Shown in pieces: positions 1-13,900 of a stretch of DNA of 64,000 bases (its first letter is position 1; each line of letters opens with the position of its first letter). The stretch is from Acanthococcus lagerstroemiae (Eukaryota; Arthropoda; Insecta; Hemiptera; Eriococcidae): NCBI GenBank assembly GCA_031841125.1, contig CM063108.1, positions 67,180,344 to 67,244,343 of the forward strand, given 5' to 3'. A program made the translations under genes and the position numbers. Under the pieces are notes generated by a model. It saw only the letters and a program-made list of their open reading frames with translations, did no database searches and was not told the DNA's origin.

Positions 1-1244
1 AATACCATGACTTTTCTTTCGGAGTCCATGGAAACTGAAGATAGATATTGTGACTTTACACTCCCAGACAGCTTCGGATCACTTACATGTTCACTGAAAG
101 TACAACCAGCGCGATTCTAGGAAGACCACTGTCTAGTCTCTCGTTGGATTCGGCATGTAAATAATAGTGATAATAGTGAGCATACGTGAGTGCCACTTTC
201 TGCGTTCATTCATTGACCATACAGATAAAATGAATTTGGAAATTATTTCGTAGCACTGGACCTGAGAGTAGTAATTTGATGAATATCTCGCAACATCTTT
301 CTAAGAATTCGGCATGAGGTCCGTAACTTAAGAATATTTATGGGACATCAACAATATACCAGTTTAGACACTTCTTTACAGAACAGATTAGAAACAATAA
401 ATTTTCTCCACTGACATCTCAGGTCATTTGATCAAGAAATTATAAGTATTTACAGGAAATTTGAACCCATATTTCAACATAATTACCTTCAACTTTCTTC
501 TTATCTTCTGAGTTAGTTTTCTGAAAAAACGAATTCAATTTCTGTTGTCTGAGAGTGCTAGGGGCCTTGCAAGGTTTCTTAGGTTGGGGTGCTTCTTTTT
601 CCTGAAAGTAACACGCGAAACATTAATATGAGCTTCTCAAATCATTACATAACAATCATAAATATGACTAGAACGAACTTTTGGAGAACTCGATGGATGT
701 TTGTACTTTTCCAAATGATGTTTGTTCCTCTGGTAGCACTCCGAGCCATATCGGCAGGGAGTTCTGGTATCTTTGTCGTCTTTTTCAGTAGAAATATTCA
801 TGACTGCGAATGGAACGTATCAAGTGCTTCATTAATAAGTTAAATGTGAAAACTGGAACGTTGACTCAAATTTTCGCGGTATTTTCAGATCTAATCTTTA
901 TTGCGAGTTCAGCTTATCACAAGCGGGAGTAATCTAAGGAGTCATCAATGATCATTGTACATAGAATGCACACAATAATTAGAAGTGAAAATATTTTTCA
1001 AATTTCGATTTTTTTGAGCTTGCATTGCGATTACACAGGTAGCGCTACAGTGTTACAATCTTACAATAATACGACGTGCGGGGTGTTGCGTGTTGATGAT
1101 GCTGGGCAGTAAGGAAAGGCTAAAGAGCCATTAGCGGGGGGGGGGTAGCTGTGCTGGCGAACGAAGACACGAAAAGAGGAACTGGACAAAGGAAAAAATT
1201 CTTAAAACTTCGTCCATACAACTTTGTAAAATTATGAAATATTT
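1..1244. other. Non-coding, no feature seen
   Basis: AT-rich DNA. Open frames here are short, of random composition and lack splice context. A G10 run lies near 1136-1145. I see no gene, RNA or clear repeat. Confidence 0.6.
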
Positions 1245-1487
1245 GGACGCTGTTAAGCAAAAATGATGCAAGCGACATTTGTTGACAAAATGAGTTATTA
1301 GTATCGTTGGAAAGAGCGTAAAAAGTGGAATCTTTCAAAATTGGGCCCCCAATACAACCACGTTGAACAAAGCTTATCAGTAAGCGTTATGTCCATAAAC
1401 CGGCATTATATTCATTGGCTTTTAAATGTTACTTATTTTCAAAAAAACAGATTTTGTTGCTTGCGTCCCGTTTGCTTAACAGCGTCC
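1245..1487 (-). mobile_element. MITE family 1, copy A
   Basis: A 243-bp non-coding element bounded by inverted ends, GGACGCTGTTAAGCAA at the left and TTGCTTAACAGCGTCC at the right. The body (AATGAGTTATTAGTATCGTT, GAAAGAGCG, TTCAAAATTGGGCCCCCAAT, CTTATCAGTAA) is shared with copies at 2266, 28246, 32078 and 32346. Flanks are ATTT on the left and ATTC on the right, a decayed 4-bp target duplication. The strand is relative: this copy is in the same orientation as those at 28246 and 32346, and opposite to those at 2266 and 32078. It has no coding capacity, so it would need a transposase from elsewhere. Confidence 0.85.
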
Positions 1488-2265
1488 ATTCATGTCAAAT
1501 TTTGAAATGTTTTGTGAATGTGAACACTTTTGAAAAATAGGACACGCTTTCGAAATTTAGATACTCTGCAATTAAAATTTTGTTGAAATTGCAGATAGGA
1601 ACAAATAACAAAATGTAGAATGGAAAACGAAAAATTTCTGTTCTTTCCATTCAGTCAGAAGAGAGAAGACAATAAAATGACCAAACAAAATTATTGTATT
1701 CTCTAACCTTGAAGCTGGACAGGCGTTCAATGATATTCCACTGATTCCTGTTGATATTTGAATGCTGCAGCGGCGCTGAGAGCCATTTCGGGCCCCGGGT
1801 TAAATTGTTGTTGGGGCCTCTAATCCTTTACTTTATAGTCATACAGGATAAAATACTTTCAGGGAGGCTCATAGTACTCTTTCTTGTTTATTGAAGAATA
1901 AAAAAATTGTCATTTTTAGAACTATCGTTTATGTAATGAACGTAAACTAAGTATTACAGATGATAATCAGGGTGGGTATAATTACTCGTAGCAATGGCGG
2001 CATTCAGGCGCGCGTGCACGCACATAACAAAAGAACTTCAAATATTTTTTGCTTCATCTGTTCATCTGTGTTTATTCATAATGTAGGTACATATATAGCT
2101 CTGTATCACGTATTTGAAGAGCCCTCAGGCCCAGGGGAAGTTTCCCCCTTTCCCCCCTTCTCGGCTTCACTGGGATGCTGTGAAGTAAGTTTCCAAGTGC
2201 AACAAGAAAACTGCCGTCCGTCATTTAGCATATTCTATCAACCAACATTCGTGACGGTTGGACAT
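1488..2265. other. Non-coding, no feature seen
   Basis: Spacer between two MITE copies. The open frame near 1960-2277 runs into the second MITE and has no recognisable domain. Confidence 0.5.
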
Positions 2266-2523
2266 GGACGCTGTTAAGCAAGACAGAACCAAGCGACAGA
2301 ATCTTTTTTTTTAGAACACGTGATTCGAAATTCAAGAGCCACATAGAAACTTTATGACATAGCGTTTACTGATAAGCTCTTTTCAACGTAGGTACACATT
2401 TTTGTATCGGGGACCTAATTTTGACAAATTCTACTTTTTAGGCTCTTTCCAAAGATACTAATTTACTAATAACTCATTTTTTCAACAAATGGTCGCTTGG
2501 TTCTGACTTGCTTCACAGCGTCC
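2266..2523 (+). mobile_element. MITE family 1, copy B
   Basis: A 258-bp copy of the MITE at 1245, in the opposite orientation. The ends are GGACGCTGTTAAGCAA and TTGCTTCACAGCGTCC. The interior includes ACACGTGATTCGAAATTCAA and TTACTGATAAGCT. Flanks are ACAT on the left and ACAT on the right, a perfect 4-bp target duplication. Confidence 0.87.
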
Positions 2524-2799
2524 ACATGTTCTCCATAACAACGTACAATTGAGCATCGGAAGCGGAAATTTATTGCGCGCTATCCTGATATCCTGATACA
2601 TTCATGTTCTTAAACCTGCACGTAAATTTCCTGTGCGCAAATATCAATACAAATCAATATATAGTGACTGAGGCGAGCGTTCTCAGAAAAATGCAGTTGA
2701 GTTGATTAAATCCGACCTAAAAGCGCAAAAATTACCAATTTGCTAGCTAAAATTCCTATAGCCGTTTTAAAACTTGTTTATACTCGTTGAGAGAAAACT

Positions 2800-3430
2800 A
2801 GGCTACAATTTTAGTATGGATCTTCCAGACTTGATTCAAGCTCCTCAAAACATAATTGAGATTTTTCAAAAATTTTCATACGTGTTTTGGATTTTGCAAG
2901 ACTCATATGCAACATTAGCACTCCTTAAGACTGGGTAAATTTCTTCCAGACCTATTTCAGTCGCTACATGAGGCTCTTGTTTAGAACTGTTCAAGACTCG
3001 TAAGCGATTCTCTGTAACTCTTCTGAATTTCAACAAAGATCTTCAATACTTGATTCAGATCAATACCTTCAAAAACTCTACCATGTTGGGTTAATAATAC
3101 GTTTCAGACTCTTTGAGACTCTTCCAACAAGCCTCGCTAAGGTTGCACAAGACTCGTTTAAGTCGCTTTATAACTCTTTCTGACTTACTTTAAACTCACT
3201 AAGACTCTTTCATGTTTGAGTAGGACTCTTTAAGACTTTATTAAAACTTTCCAGGACTCCTCAGAACTTATTGAAACTTTTCAATAGGTGCTCATTTACT
3301 CCTAAGACTTTTGAAGACCTGTTTTAGATTATGAAACGCATTCAGTCGAATTTAAGACATATTTAAGAATTTCAAAGACTTTTCCAAACTTGTTTCAGAT
3401 TTCTCGTGACTCTAAGATGTTTAAATAGTT
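2800..3430. repeat. Degenerate GACTC/TTAAGACT-rich array
   Basis: Roughly 600 bp in which AAGACTC, GACTCTT and AACTTTT-like words recur every 10-25 bases with heavy divergence, as in an old short-period satellite. Related blocks are at 30930-31080 and 42840-43190. No coding potential is seen. Confidence 0.55.
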
Positions 3431-5778
3431 TTTTTCTCGAACGTTCAAGATTTATCTCCCCGTCAACAATTTCGGAATTATTGTGAATTACTTATAATCT
3501 TTCCCTCTGGGAGGACAAATTGCCCCCGTCGCCCTTCTCGTATATTTTCGCGCTTGGTGTTGATCAGTAGGTATTAGAAATATTCCATAATATCGGAGAT
3601 TAAACCTTTAAATCTATTTTTTTCCAGTTAGTTAGATACTCACACCTTAAAATAGAATGATCTCATGTAATACAGAAACTAAGTTCCAATTTCCGGGAAG
3701 GAATGTTTGATTTTCTATAGTAATTTTTAGTCTTCCCAATAAACGTTTTTCTCTCGATGCATTTTCAGTCTCTGTAGACATTTTTTCATCTATACCTTTT
3801 CTTTCCGCTGAGCAAATCTAATGCTTGAAAAATGTTAATAAATTCAACCACGTTCAAGGTATGCCTATCTTATTACTCTGTTTTAGCCTCGACTACTGAC
3901 AGATGAATCAGGTGCGTAATAGAAAAATTTGACCTCAACTCACGCGGAATTATGAAAATGACGCAGAATGTAGGTAACTAATAAGCAATCTATATATGAT
4001 CTGTATATATTTTTTGATGTGAAACTTTTGAGCTTAGATTCAAGCCGATATCCTAATCTGTTTTTATATTCGAGATTTTATGTTAAATGATTTTTGTTTC
4101 ATAGGGAATCATATAGAGGGGATCAAAAATTCATGAACTGCAGCAAGTACATGAAAGGGACGAGTCGCTATTTCGACCAAAAATAAATTAATTAATTTGC
4201 GAAATTCATTGTTCCAACGCCCCCAGTTGATCACAACCTAAATTATCTACCTAATTCTGTGCACTGTTTTTTCAAATAAAATTCTTTACTGATCTTTTGC
4301 GCAGATTAAATTTTATTACCAACTTGATGCTCACCGACGAAAATGAAAGAAGAAAAAAACGATTTACATTTTAATATTCTCGCCAAAACCGGGGAAGATT
4401 TATGATTCATAACAGCGACTAAAAAGGGACGCCTGTATTCATAAAATTATTAAAAAATCGATGCTGACCTTAACACTACGTTCGAAGCCCGGATTACATG
4501 AATTATTATCGTAGAATAAAATGCTTTCGAATCGATATGATACAGAAATTATAATTCTACCCTTCAAAATTCCTTCAGTGATGAATTTCCAGCTTCTTTT
4601 CTATTTCAGTTTCATTCTACGTTAAAAATACCATGTGCGATTTTGGATAACGGCGCAAACTCCAAAAAACTAATCAATTTTGAATAAACGGCAATTTCGT
4701 TTATTACTCTGCATTTAAAAAAAAAAGAGATTGAGAGAAGAAGAGAAAGAGAGAAAAGTTCAGTCGACACTTTTCGTACCTGAGGCCCAGCATCCATGTA
4801 TAATGCCTCTAAACGCGAGCAGCAGAAAATAATGCAAGAAATAATACAAGGCGCTACGCAGTCCGGAAAAATGGCAAAAAAGGAGAAAAGAGGCGAGATG
4901 CTGCGAAAGTATATTGCGGTTACAGGGCGAGAGTTCTAACTGGGATGTCGGGAATGTGGAGAAAAAGCTGCGGAGGCGGCAGCAGATAACGAATATAGTA
5001 ACGAAGGTAGCTCTAGTCTGCGGCTGCAAAATCAGAACGTATCGAGTTGGCGCGAAATTCGGTTATGCGGACGACAGCAACGCGCGCCCCTGTTCTCAGT
5101 CTGCAACATTCGCTCGACTACGTGCACTAAAATCGCATTCTAGCCAAATTTTTTAATGCTTTCATCCTTAAAAGGTCGCTCGTGTTCCTCGCACTACTAG
5201 TCGATATTAATTTTCTATGTATTTGGCGGGGCGTTCATGTAGCGCCGGCCATTTGCAACGAATGTGCTAGCTTTCGCCGCCGCCGCCAATACCAAAAGAT
5301 GACCGCAAATTCCGATGGAGGCAGAATTTGAACATCTTTGTACGAACGGATCTTCATCTCTGCACCCGATACCATCGTACGTGTGTCATGTATTGTTGAG
5401 CTAAGCATGTTTTCCGCCGTTCCGGTCAGTCATCGTCGAATATGTCGTCGTACAGTTTTCCCGATACTATTCAACCAACGAGCTCCAGCACTTACTTCCT
5501 TTTGTCATCGATCAGCGGCTGTTTTTCTTATTTCAATGTTATTCGTCATTAAAGGTAAGCAATGCTCGATTATCTTGCACTTTCGATTCGTATTTATGTT
5601 CGTCCACCGCGGAGATATCACTGGTGTTTGTCTTAAGTTTGACAGTTACAAATACAAATACGAACCCCTAAAAAAGATTCAAATCACAAATATAAATACC
5701 ATTGAATAAAATGATTTGTAAGATACTTTCTCATCTATCACTACAAGTACAGATGTTGATCACTGTGAAAAAATGTAT
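3431..5778. other. Non-coding, no gene recognised
   Basis: AT-rich sequence with a polypurine tract (AGAGAAAGAGAG type) at about 4725-4757 and a locally GC-richer patch at about 4900-5330 containing CGCCGCCGCC. Frames at 4914-5156 and 5338-5709 overlap this patch but show no domain, no codon bias and no splice context I can support. A promoter or 5' exon of an unrecognised gene cannot be excluded. Confidence 0.4.
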
Positions 5779-6216
5779 GATTCGAATCTTTCAAGATCAG
5801 AAATCAAAATACTTTTTTTTTAAATTTACATATTATAATACTTCAATACATACAAATTATAACCACGGGCGAACGACCAATTCCTCGTCTATCACCCAAC
5901 TGCTCATTCACAGTCTTCTGTCACTCGTCTTGATCACCTGCGAATGGATGCTGCGGAATGTAAAGAAAAATAAACTGAAAAGAAAGAATAAAATTATAGG
6001 ATTCGAATCTTTCAAGGTCAAAATCCGAAACACTTTTTCTTATTTTACATTTACATACATAGGTGATACTTCAATCCATTCAAGTTAGCCCCAGGCGAAT
6101 AACCGATTCTTCATTTCTTGATCACCCAACTGCTTATTCAGAGCCTTCTGTCACTCATCTTGATAACCTTCAAGTGGATGTCAGCGGAACGCAAAGAAAA
6201 ACAAACTGAAAAAACA
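5779..6216. repeat. Tandem duplication, two ~221-bp units
   Basis: Unit 1 (5779-5999) and unit 2 (6000-6216) both start GATTCGAATCTTTCAAG. They share ATCACCCAACTGCT, the CTTCTGTCACTC(G/A)TCTTGAT segment and the terminal AAACTGAAAA. The head-to-tail copies have diverged by substitutions and small indels. The frame at 5702-6088 simply crosses them. Confidence 0.8.
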
Positions 6217-9200
6217 ATAGATAGGTATTCCATCAATAAAAAGTTTTTAATTACTAAATTGAACTGCAAATAGAAATACTTCGACTAAAAATGATCAGCA
6301 AAATACTACACTGAGAGAGAAGTGTTTTAGGAACACAGTACCTAATGACCAGAAAATCTAGTAATTAGTAGGAACCGAAAACTGTAGCTTGAGAACCGTA
6401 TTGAGTTCACTCTGTTTCGGGGAATGAGTACCAAGATATGAAAAAAAAAGAGGACGGCGATGGGATAACAGGTTCAATTTCCTATATTATGTAATGATTC
6501 AAAAGGAAATCGACGATGCTTTTCAAACCCTAGAAGCTCTGAGCTGAGACAGCGTTTGAAGATCGTCTCAGCGTTTGCGTATAAATACGGAAAAGAGAAT
6601 CGCCTGCTCAATGTTAGAAGCTGAAATTTCTTCAACTTTTAGCGTTCAAGTTGCTGTTTCCAAAAACGCAGTTTTTAGACTTTGTAACAGCCTCATGAAA
6701 CCAGCCTTAACAAGGTAACGAGAGATAAGATATCTAAAAGCATTAAGAATTAGTGTAGGGAAGAGAATTGATAGAATTGGTAATTTAGAAGGTCAGGGAG
6801 GGATTTACGGAAGTTGGAGCGAGTTCTGAGAAGTGGCGAGAAAGGAGACAAGGATATGGGAGGACGGGACTATAAGTAGATCTTCTTGATGGCAGAAAGA
6901 ACAGTTAAGAAGTTCAGGTTGGAGAGAAGGTAAGAATGGTTTTGAGCTTGGTACGACCTATTGGAAGACGAGTCAAGATGATTTCTTGGTATTTAAAAAT
7001 TTCTACGGTTGAAAAGAAGATTACGGCAGAAGGTGTTATGGACAGACGTTCAAATGAGGGGAGGAACCATTCTTCCCGCCATTTTTGAAAGGATCCGGTA
7101 ACATTGTGTGTGTGTGTGTGTGTGTTCACAATTTAATGGAATTGAATGGTGTATTCTTGACAGCAACATCAACCACTTCATTACCTTGAATACCAACGTG
7201 GCTCAAAATCCGGACAAGTAACAAAAGAATCATGAGGTTGGAGAGAGAGTTGCCCAATAAATGGATTCGTTGGACGATGAGATTATAAGAGTATGCTCGT
7301 ATGTATAAATTCTAAATAGGTAGGAGTGAGTTAAGAGAGTCGACAACGAGGAGGATCGCGAGACAGGAAGAAAGTTTTAATAGAGATGAGGGGCAAAGGA
7401 AGATTTCTGAAAGCTCCGCAGTGAAAATTAAGATATTTGTCCGAAATCAGAAGTAAGACACGGGCCCATATATTAAGTAAGCATGTACCAGAGGTAGATG
7501 CTCGATATTTGAAGCTATCTGTAAGGCACAGAGCGGTAGAACTAAAATTCAAAGCTAAGTATTTCTTTAAATGGATATATCCTACTATCGGTAGACGATT
7601 AATCAAAGGTGGTCATATGAAGAGAACTGAACGATTTGAAATGATAGTTTATTTGGTTCCATTTCCACAATTAACGGTAAAATAACATCGCTACATCCCT
7701 GTACCGCATTGATCATCAATCGCATTCGAATATTACCACATAATATCAAAAATGGAACTCTGACCATTGCTGTCATACTGAGTAGCTGAATTGTCTCTCA
7801 GTAATTGGACCGATCCTTGAATGTATTATTTAAAAAATCACACATCAGTCCTAAAAAGATCTTGATTTGTGGTTCGTTGATTATTTGATTTGAATTGTAC
7901 CTACCGAATTAATTGGAATGAATATGAGGTGTATAGTTCAATTTCTGTAAAATGCTTTAGATACGATGACCTCAGTATGCGCATCAGTGCTGTTGATTTA
8001 CAACACCAGTATTACTCCCAAAACCAAAGTAATACTAAAACCAACGATAGTAAGTCACTTTTTCAAGTATCTAGCTTATATAAGCTGGAATTAATGTTGT
8101 CGAATTCGGAAAAAAAACAGCTACATTATTATAATACCGATATCGATTTTTCAGTCGAACCTATGATTGCTATGCAGCGTTTTGTCCAAAAGTCGATAAC
8201 AGAGACGGATCGAGGAAGCAATCCAGGGAGGGGAAATTCTGAATGTGAGAGGATTTTATAGTTTTATCCCTCCGCTCTTCCCTCTCGAGTATTTTAATAA
8301 CATTTCACCCTCACGATGATAATGATGTACTGAGTAGATAAGATAGAAATATACCGAGTTTCGAACGATTTGAGCTATTATTTTCTTATTCACGTTGATA
8401 CCTAAATAAAATTAATTTTAAAATGTGCTGTCAATCGAACGAATTCTCGGCTGGACGATAATTTTTGGAGAATTTTCAACGTCTATCACCATACCATACA
8501 ATTGTTTCTTCCGAGAAGGCAAGAGGAGCAGTCGAGGACTCTAGCTATGATTTCTCAATCTTCAATGCTCATGTAGGTATCTTTTCAACTCTCTCAGCGT
8601 GGGACATTGTCCTCCCCCTGAAAGAATGTTTGCTCCTTATAAAATAAACAGAAAATCTATTGTTACCCTTTTCCTCGCCAGAATTAGTCAATTAGTCTCA
8701 CCATAAAAAAATAGTTTTAAATGTTCTTTGCCTGCCTCTCCTTCGATATAAGATGCTAGTCACGGGCGTGTAAGATGGGTCACAAAGTTTTCTTCAGCCT
8801 AGACTCAGTCCTTAGGTCCTTATGGATACATAACGGAATATTCAACTGGAAAAGGGACATGACGAGACTAATGTTTATAGCATTCATTCTGGTCAGCGGT
8901 TACATTAATCAAGCAATTACATTTTACTTAATGAAGTATAGATAAGCAACAAAACTGTAATTTATAACCAACAATCAATACGATAATATCCATAATTTTC
9001 AACATTAGGTGACCACAACCATACCTACCAAGTACGGTAAAGTTGGAGCTATTTGATAATTCTTAAAAGTTGACAAATTTGGCTATCGTTACCGCGCCGC
9101 AGTTAAAAAATTAATGAATGCTACAGTAGAAAATTGATCTCTATTCCCATCTGAGTGTTACAGTAGCCGAAAAATTCAGCATAATTATGTACATTTATTG

Positions 9201-9480
9201 TGCCCCAAAGAGTTTTATATGCAGCTGAAATTGGAATGTACTACAAATTTGAGACTTGCCCGACTTAATGACTGAAGTTTTGAATACACATTCACATGCG
9301 ATCGAGGGCTATAACTCAATTAGAACGAAATTTATATTCAAGCTACCTTCTAGAGAAGAGGCACAGAAGTTTATCTTCTTTAGTGTCCTGGGAAGCAACT
9401 CCACTTTATTAAATAAGCCTCTCTCACTGATTTCAAATTCGTAAATGACCTTTAAAATGACAAGAAAAACCATTTTGGGT
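6217..9480. other. Non-coding, contains a (TG)n microsatellite
   Basis: No gene recognised. A pure (TG)n tract of about 11 units lies at 7105-7126. Frames at 7437-7685 and 7890-8261 look random and have no family signature. Confidence 0.45.
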
Positions 9481-9639
9481 TTCCTAAACTCATTTATAAA
9501 CTATTTACAAACTGATAAAGAATTGAAACATTCCCGGGGTAATTTTTCAAGTATATTCTGAATCTCATCTTTAAATTCGGATAGATGCTTTTTTTTCTCC
9601 TCACGAAAATAGGCTTGAGGACATCAGTAGAACTCAATC

Positions 9640-10110
9640 TGACACTCAATATCAGCGAAAAAAGAAACATTGTTTTCATTGTTTCCAGACTCATTTTGTA
9701 TCTGAAGTCCGAATCTGATCTGACAGTAAAATATTGACTGATTTTTTTCTCTGTAGCGGCCACAAAGCACAAATTGAAATTTTGCGCACGGAACAAAAGA
9801 ACAGCATTCAAGAATCGAATTCTTAGACTGATTTTGGACCTGACCGTGAAATTTTGTTAAAGTTTCTTTTCGCTTGAATTTGGTCACATTTGCTAGCAAA
9901 ACTTGATTTTCAGGGGAAACATTTTGCATTAAGATTTCAAGGGCTGATTCGGATTCACCGTGAAAATTTCATTTCGGAATACTTTTTTTTCTCTTTTCGA
10001 CACGTAACGTTTAAATTTTGGTATTTTTGATGTTTGATAAGTCCTTTTAGGATGAAAAGAAGAGTTCAATCAACATTTTGTCAGATTCAGATTTGGCATA
10101 AAAAATATAT
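9640..10110. repeat. Degenerate ~125-bp tandem repeat
   Basis: Words such as CTGATTTTGGACCTGACCGTG, GATTCGGATTCACCGTGAAA, CCGAATCTGATCTGACAGT and CAGATTCAGATTTGGC recur at roughly 110-140 bp spacing, each followed by AAATTTTG/AAATATTG and a TTTCTTTTCG-like stretch. This is consistent with three to four old tandem units. Two overlapping minus-strand frames here are products of the repeat. Confidence 0.5.
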
Positions 10111-11140
10111 CTAGAAGCGTTACGAATATGAAAACATAGGACGTGTCAAATTGGACCCTAAAGAGAACTAAAAGGCCATTTTAGCGAGAAACAGACCTGT
10201 ATCTATGTTTTCAGATTAGGAATATAGGTATGCAAAAAATGTCACAGAAATATGTACATTTCAGTTTTGCATCAATTTGTGGTCAGTTTAGAAATGGGAA
10301 AGGCCAGTTGAGCGACTGGAGGTGATCGAAAAAATCAGATAACTGAGATAACTGATTCGGAATCCCAGAGAATAAGTCTCGAAAAGTTGGTTCGCTTCTC
10401 GAGGTATTTTTGGTGTTGCACAATGCCATATAATTTAAACGCAATTCATTAGACATTCATTTTTTTTTTCATGAAAGAGATACAATTCATTCACAATCTT
10501 CTGTACAAAATACAAAATTAATAATCACATCTCATCAGCAGAAATGGTACGTTGATGTCCATTTATGGTATTCTATTTCTACGTATACAGAGAAGCAGTA
10601 TGCAATTTGCTGTACTGCTAATGAAATAGTAAATGTAAACTGCCGTTTTTGCGCATTATAGCGATTTACGGCGTTTCGAATATGCAATTTTGTTAACATC
10701 AAGACGTTGTCCGCAAGAATACTGCCTATTTTAAAATGTCAGGCGAAATTAGAAACTGCCGAATATTCATCGTAATACGCTGTGGCCAAGCCAAATTCCC
10801 AATTCTTAGGGGACTAAATTCGCCAAAACGAAGTATCATTAAGTGCGATGAAAGGTAGAGCATTTGAGAATGCACAGCAATATTTCCCCTTTTCGTCATA
10901 TCGAGTTACAAATAAAAATGTCGGGTTACACGAAATGGTGTCGACTTACAAAACGATACGCCGTTTACAAAACGATACGTCCTTAATGAAATACTCAATA
11001 AATTTGGAATAGCGTATTTAATTTACACACGTTGCCAATAAGCCCGTTCAACGAAGGAGTGACTGATTATCGTACCTCACCCACGCCCGCCACCACTCAA
11101 TAGGCGTTCAACGAAAAATCTAAAATACTGCCAAAAAAAT
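10111..11140. other. Non-coding, no feature seen
   Basis: AT-rich spacer upstream of a LINE remnant. No gene, RNA or repeat boundary recognised. Confidence 0.45.
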
Positions 11141-11159
11141 AAAAAATAGGAAAGCTTCA

Positions 11160-12140
11160 GATGAGGCACTCGAAAACTCAAAAAAACACATCTTAGGCTT
11201 ATCTGAAGTAAGACGGGGAGGCGAAAAATCTTTCATACAATAACTACTCCTTCTTTCACGTAAGAAACGAACTAGGGAGGAAGGTGGAGGGCTTTCTAAT
11301 TAAACCAAGACTAAAAAACTATATCACAGAAGCTAGAGACTTATCCGACTGGATAGCAGTTTTAAAATAAAACTACTCTGATTCAAGTCTACGCTTCTAC
11401 TGCTGCTTCAGACGACACTGGAGCAGATGAATTATACGAGTTCAGTCTATTAAGAGATACATTTACCGTAGGTTAAAACAAACAAACACGGATAAACTCA
11501 TACGGGAGATTTTAATAGCAGAATAGGTTAATACGAGGTGAACAAACTCGAAACAATAGGGAGCTATACTTTTGGGAAAAGGAATGGAGGCTGGGACCTC
11601 ACACACTTTTATTAAGAATTTATATTGAGTACTGTAAACAATTTTAGAAAAGAAAAGGGAGTAGGTGGACTTGGATCAGCTTTAACCAAGAGTTCAGGTC
11701 ACTTATTGACTACATTCTGGTGCCAAAAGAAGAAAAAGACATAATATGAACATTTAAACGCATGAAAAATTTTAATTCACTACAGAATACAAACTCGTAA
11801 ATATATTTTTCAATTTAATCAAGCCCCAAAGAATATAAAAATAAAAAAAATCAGGACCTACCACAAATGGAATCCGAAAGCTCGCTGTTCTACTAGGCTA
11901 CCATATCCAAGCTACTAATGAGGTACTGTGTAGATACAAATACGTGATAAAGTTATACATTATAAAGAACAGAGTGGAAGGTTAATCTTGATAAAAATCA
12001 ATACCAAACCGGTACATACAACTCAAATTGATCATATTATCATAAAAAACGTTATAGAAATCCAATATTAGACTGTAAAACTTATCCGGGAGCTGACATT
12101 GACAGTGATCATAACTTGATATAGTAATGAAATGTAGGCT
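11160..12140 (+). pseudogene. LINE AP-like endonuclease remnant
   Basis: Translated pieces in shifting frames match the order of a non-LTR endonuclease domain. An N-terminal piece reads HILGLSEVRRGG (about 11188). Then come IKPRLKNYITEARDLSD (about 11300-11350) and a WTWISFNQEFRSLIDYIL-like stretch with substitutions (about 11665-11720). Last is the C-terminal GADIDSDHNLI (about 12090-12120), whose Ser-Asp-His triad is the family's conserved terminal motif. Stops and indels break every segment, so it cannot make a working enzyme. In an active element this protein nicks target DNA for target-primed reverse transcription. Confidence 0.8.
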
Positions 12141-12315
12141 TAAATTGAAGAAACCTTGTAGAAAAGAAGAGGTAAAAAAATGGAATTTGAGAAAGTTGGG
12201 AAATATAAATATTAAAGGAAAATATTAAGAGGATATTGTATTAGAATTAGAGGTTGAAAAACCACAGGAAATTAACAGCGTGGAGGAATAATAGAGTAAA
12301 ATAAAGCAGGGAATA

Positions 12316-13900
12316 TTGAAGTCAACAGAAGAAAATCTAGGTAAAACTAAGAGAGAAGACAAGAAACCACGGATGAAGGAGAAAATCCTCAGAAAGATGG
12401 ATGGACAAAGAAAATACAAGAATGCAGACGATAGGGAAGGTAGATTAGCTTATCAAAGGTTAAGGAATGAAATAAAGAGATCGTGTAAAAAGGCAAAGGA
12501 GGAATGGATGAAAGAAAAAAGTGATAAAATAAAAAAGTTTATGAATAAAAGACAAATGGACTTGGCCTATCGACAAGTAAAAATGAAGTTTGGAGAAAGA
12601 AGGAAGGAAGCGAGTAATATAACAAATAAGGAGCGGGAGCTTATTTACACAGCTGAAGGAAAAGTGAAAAGGTAGGTAGAGTATGTGACTATATAGTAAT
12701 AATGGTGATGAAGAGATAAGAATGGAGAGGGAGGAAGATGTGGAAGAAGATGAGAGACTCAATTTTAAGAGGTGAATTTGACAAAGAATTGAGAGATTTA
12801 AAGAAAGAGAAAGCTCCAAGAGTGGATGAGATACCAGCTGAATTATTACAGAACTTAGGAGAATATGTATTTGAAAGATTTTACAAATTAGTTTGTTATA
12901 TTTATGATAAAGGGAAAATGCCAGAGGACTTTAAAAAGGGTGCTATTGTAACTATACCAAAAAAAAACCAGGTGCAGATAGGTGTGAAAATTATCGAACA
13001 AATAGTCTTCTTTTGCACGCGTAAAAATATTAACTAGGATAATTTATAGGAGAATTGAGAATAGAATAGATGCAGGCAACCAGGAGATGATCAGTTTGGA
13101 TAGCAGTGTTAGCTTTGAGATTAATTGTAGATGAGAGACTCAAAAAGGGGCAGGATACATACATGGCATTCGTTGATATTGAAGAGCTTTTGACAATGTT
13201 AATTGGGATAAAATGTTTGATATTCTAAAAAAAAAATAAAAAAAAAATAGGAATAAAATTTAGAGAAAGACAAGTAATTTTAAACTTATATGAAGGACAG
13301 AAAGCCACATTAAGAATAGAAGGACCGAAATGAGAGGCTAATATAGAAGAAGGTGTAAGGCAGGGGTGCTCCTTATCTCCAGTATTATTTAATCTGTACA
13401 TAGAGTGGGCCATAAAAGAAATAAAAGAAAAATTTGAAGAAGGTTTCACTATACCTAGAGAGCGAGTAAAGATGCTCAAGTTTGCAGATGATATTGTCTT
13501 ATTAGTTGAAAGGAGTTTGATTTGGAAAACATTATACATGGAATGGAGGCGATTTTGAGAGTAGAATTTCGTATGAGAATAAATAAAAATAAAACTAAGG
13601 TAGTGGTATGAAATCGATGTGAACATGATAGTTCAAATATAAAAATTGGTCAGGAAAAAATTGAGAAAGTAAGCGAATTTTGTTATTTAAGAGGTAAAAT
13701 AGTAAAAGACGGAAGGAGTATAATGGAAATTAGTAATAAAATAGCACAAGCCAAATTAGCATTTTATCGAAAAAGTAATGCTTTCAAATCAAAAATAAAT
13801 TTGGAAATCAAAACATTATTTTTAAAAACTTATGTTTGAAGTGTAGCTTTGTATTGATGTGAATCTTAGACCATAGGAAAACCAAAGAAGGAAAAATCGA
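12316..13900 (+). pseudogene. LINE reverse transcriptase remnant
   Basis: The first open piece (12316-12675) is a charged linker with EIKRSCKKAKEEW. The second (12738-13037) contains KKEKAPRVDEIPAELL and GKMPEDFKKGAIVTIPKKN, the non-LTR RT fingers motifs. Further pieces in other frames give MAFVDIEELLTM-like domain A (about 13160), a GVRQGCSLSPVLFNLYIEWA segment (about 13350-13410), and FADDIVLL at about 13481-13505. The last holds an intact FADD metal-binding box. After that come a CYLRGK(I)V...DGRS segment and TYV(W/*)SVALY(G/*)CES-like residues typical of the thumb and tail. Several frameshifts and stops (for example after 13037 and near 13327) make it non-functional. Confidence 0.88.

Noticed and set aside
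5338..6088. Two consecutive + strand frames as a gene
   Set aside because: Second frame is made from a tandem duplication; first lacks any domain or splice context.
9494..9929. Overlapping minus-strand frames as genes
   Set aside because: They lie in a degenerate tandem repeat and show no family signature.
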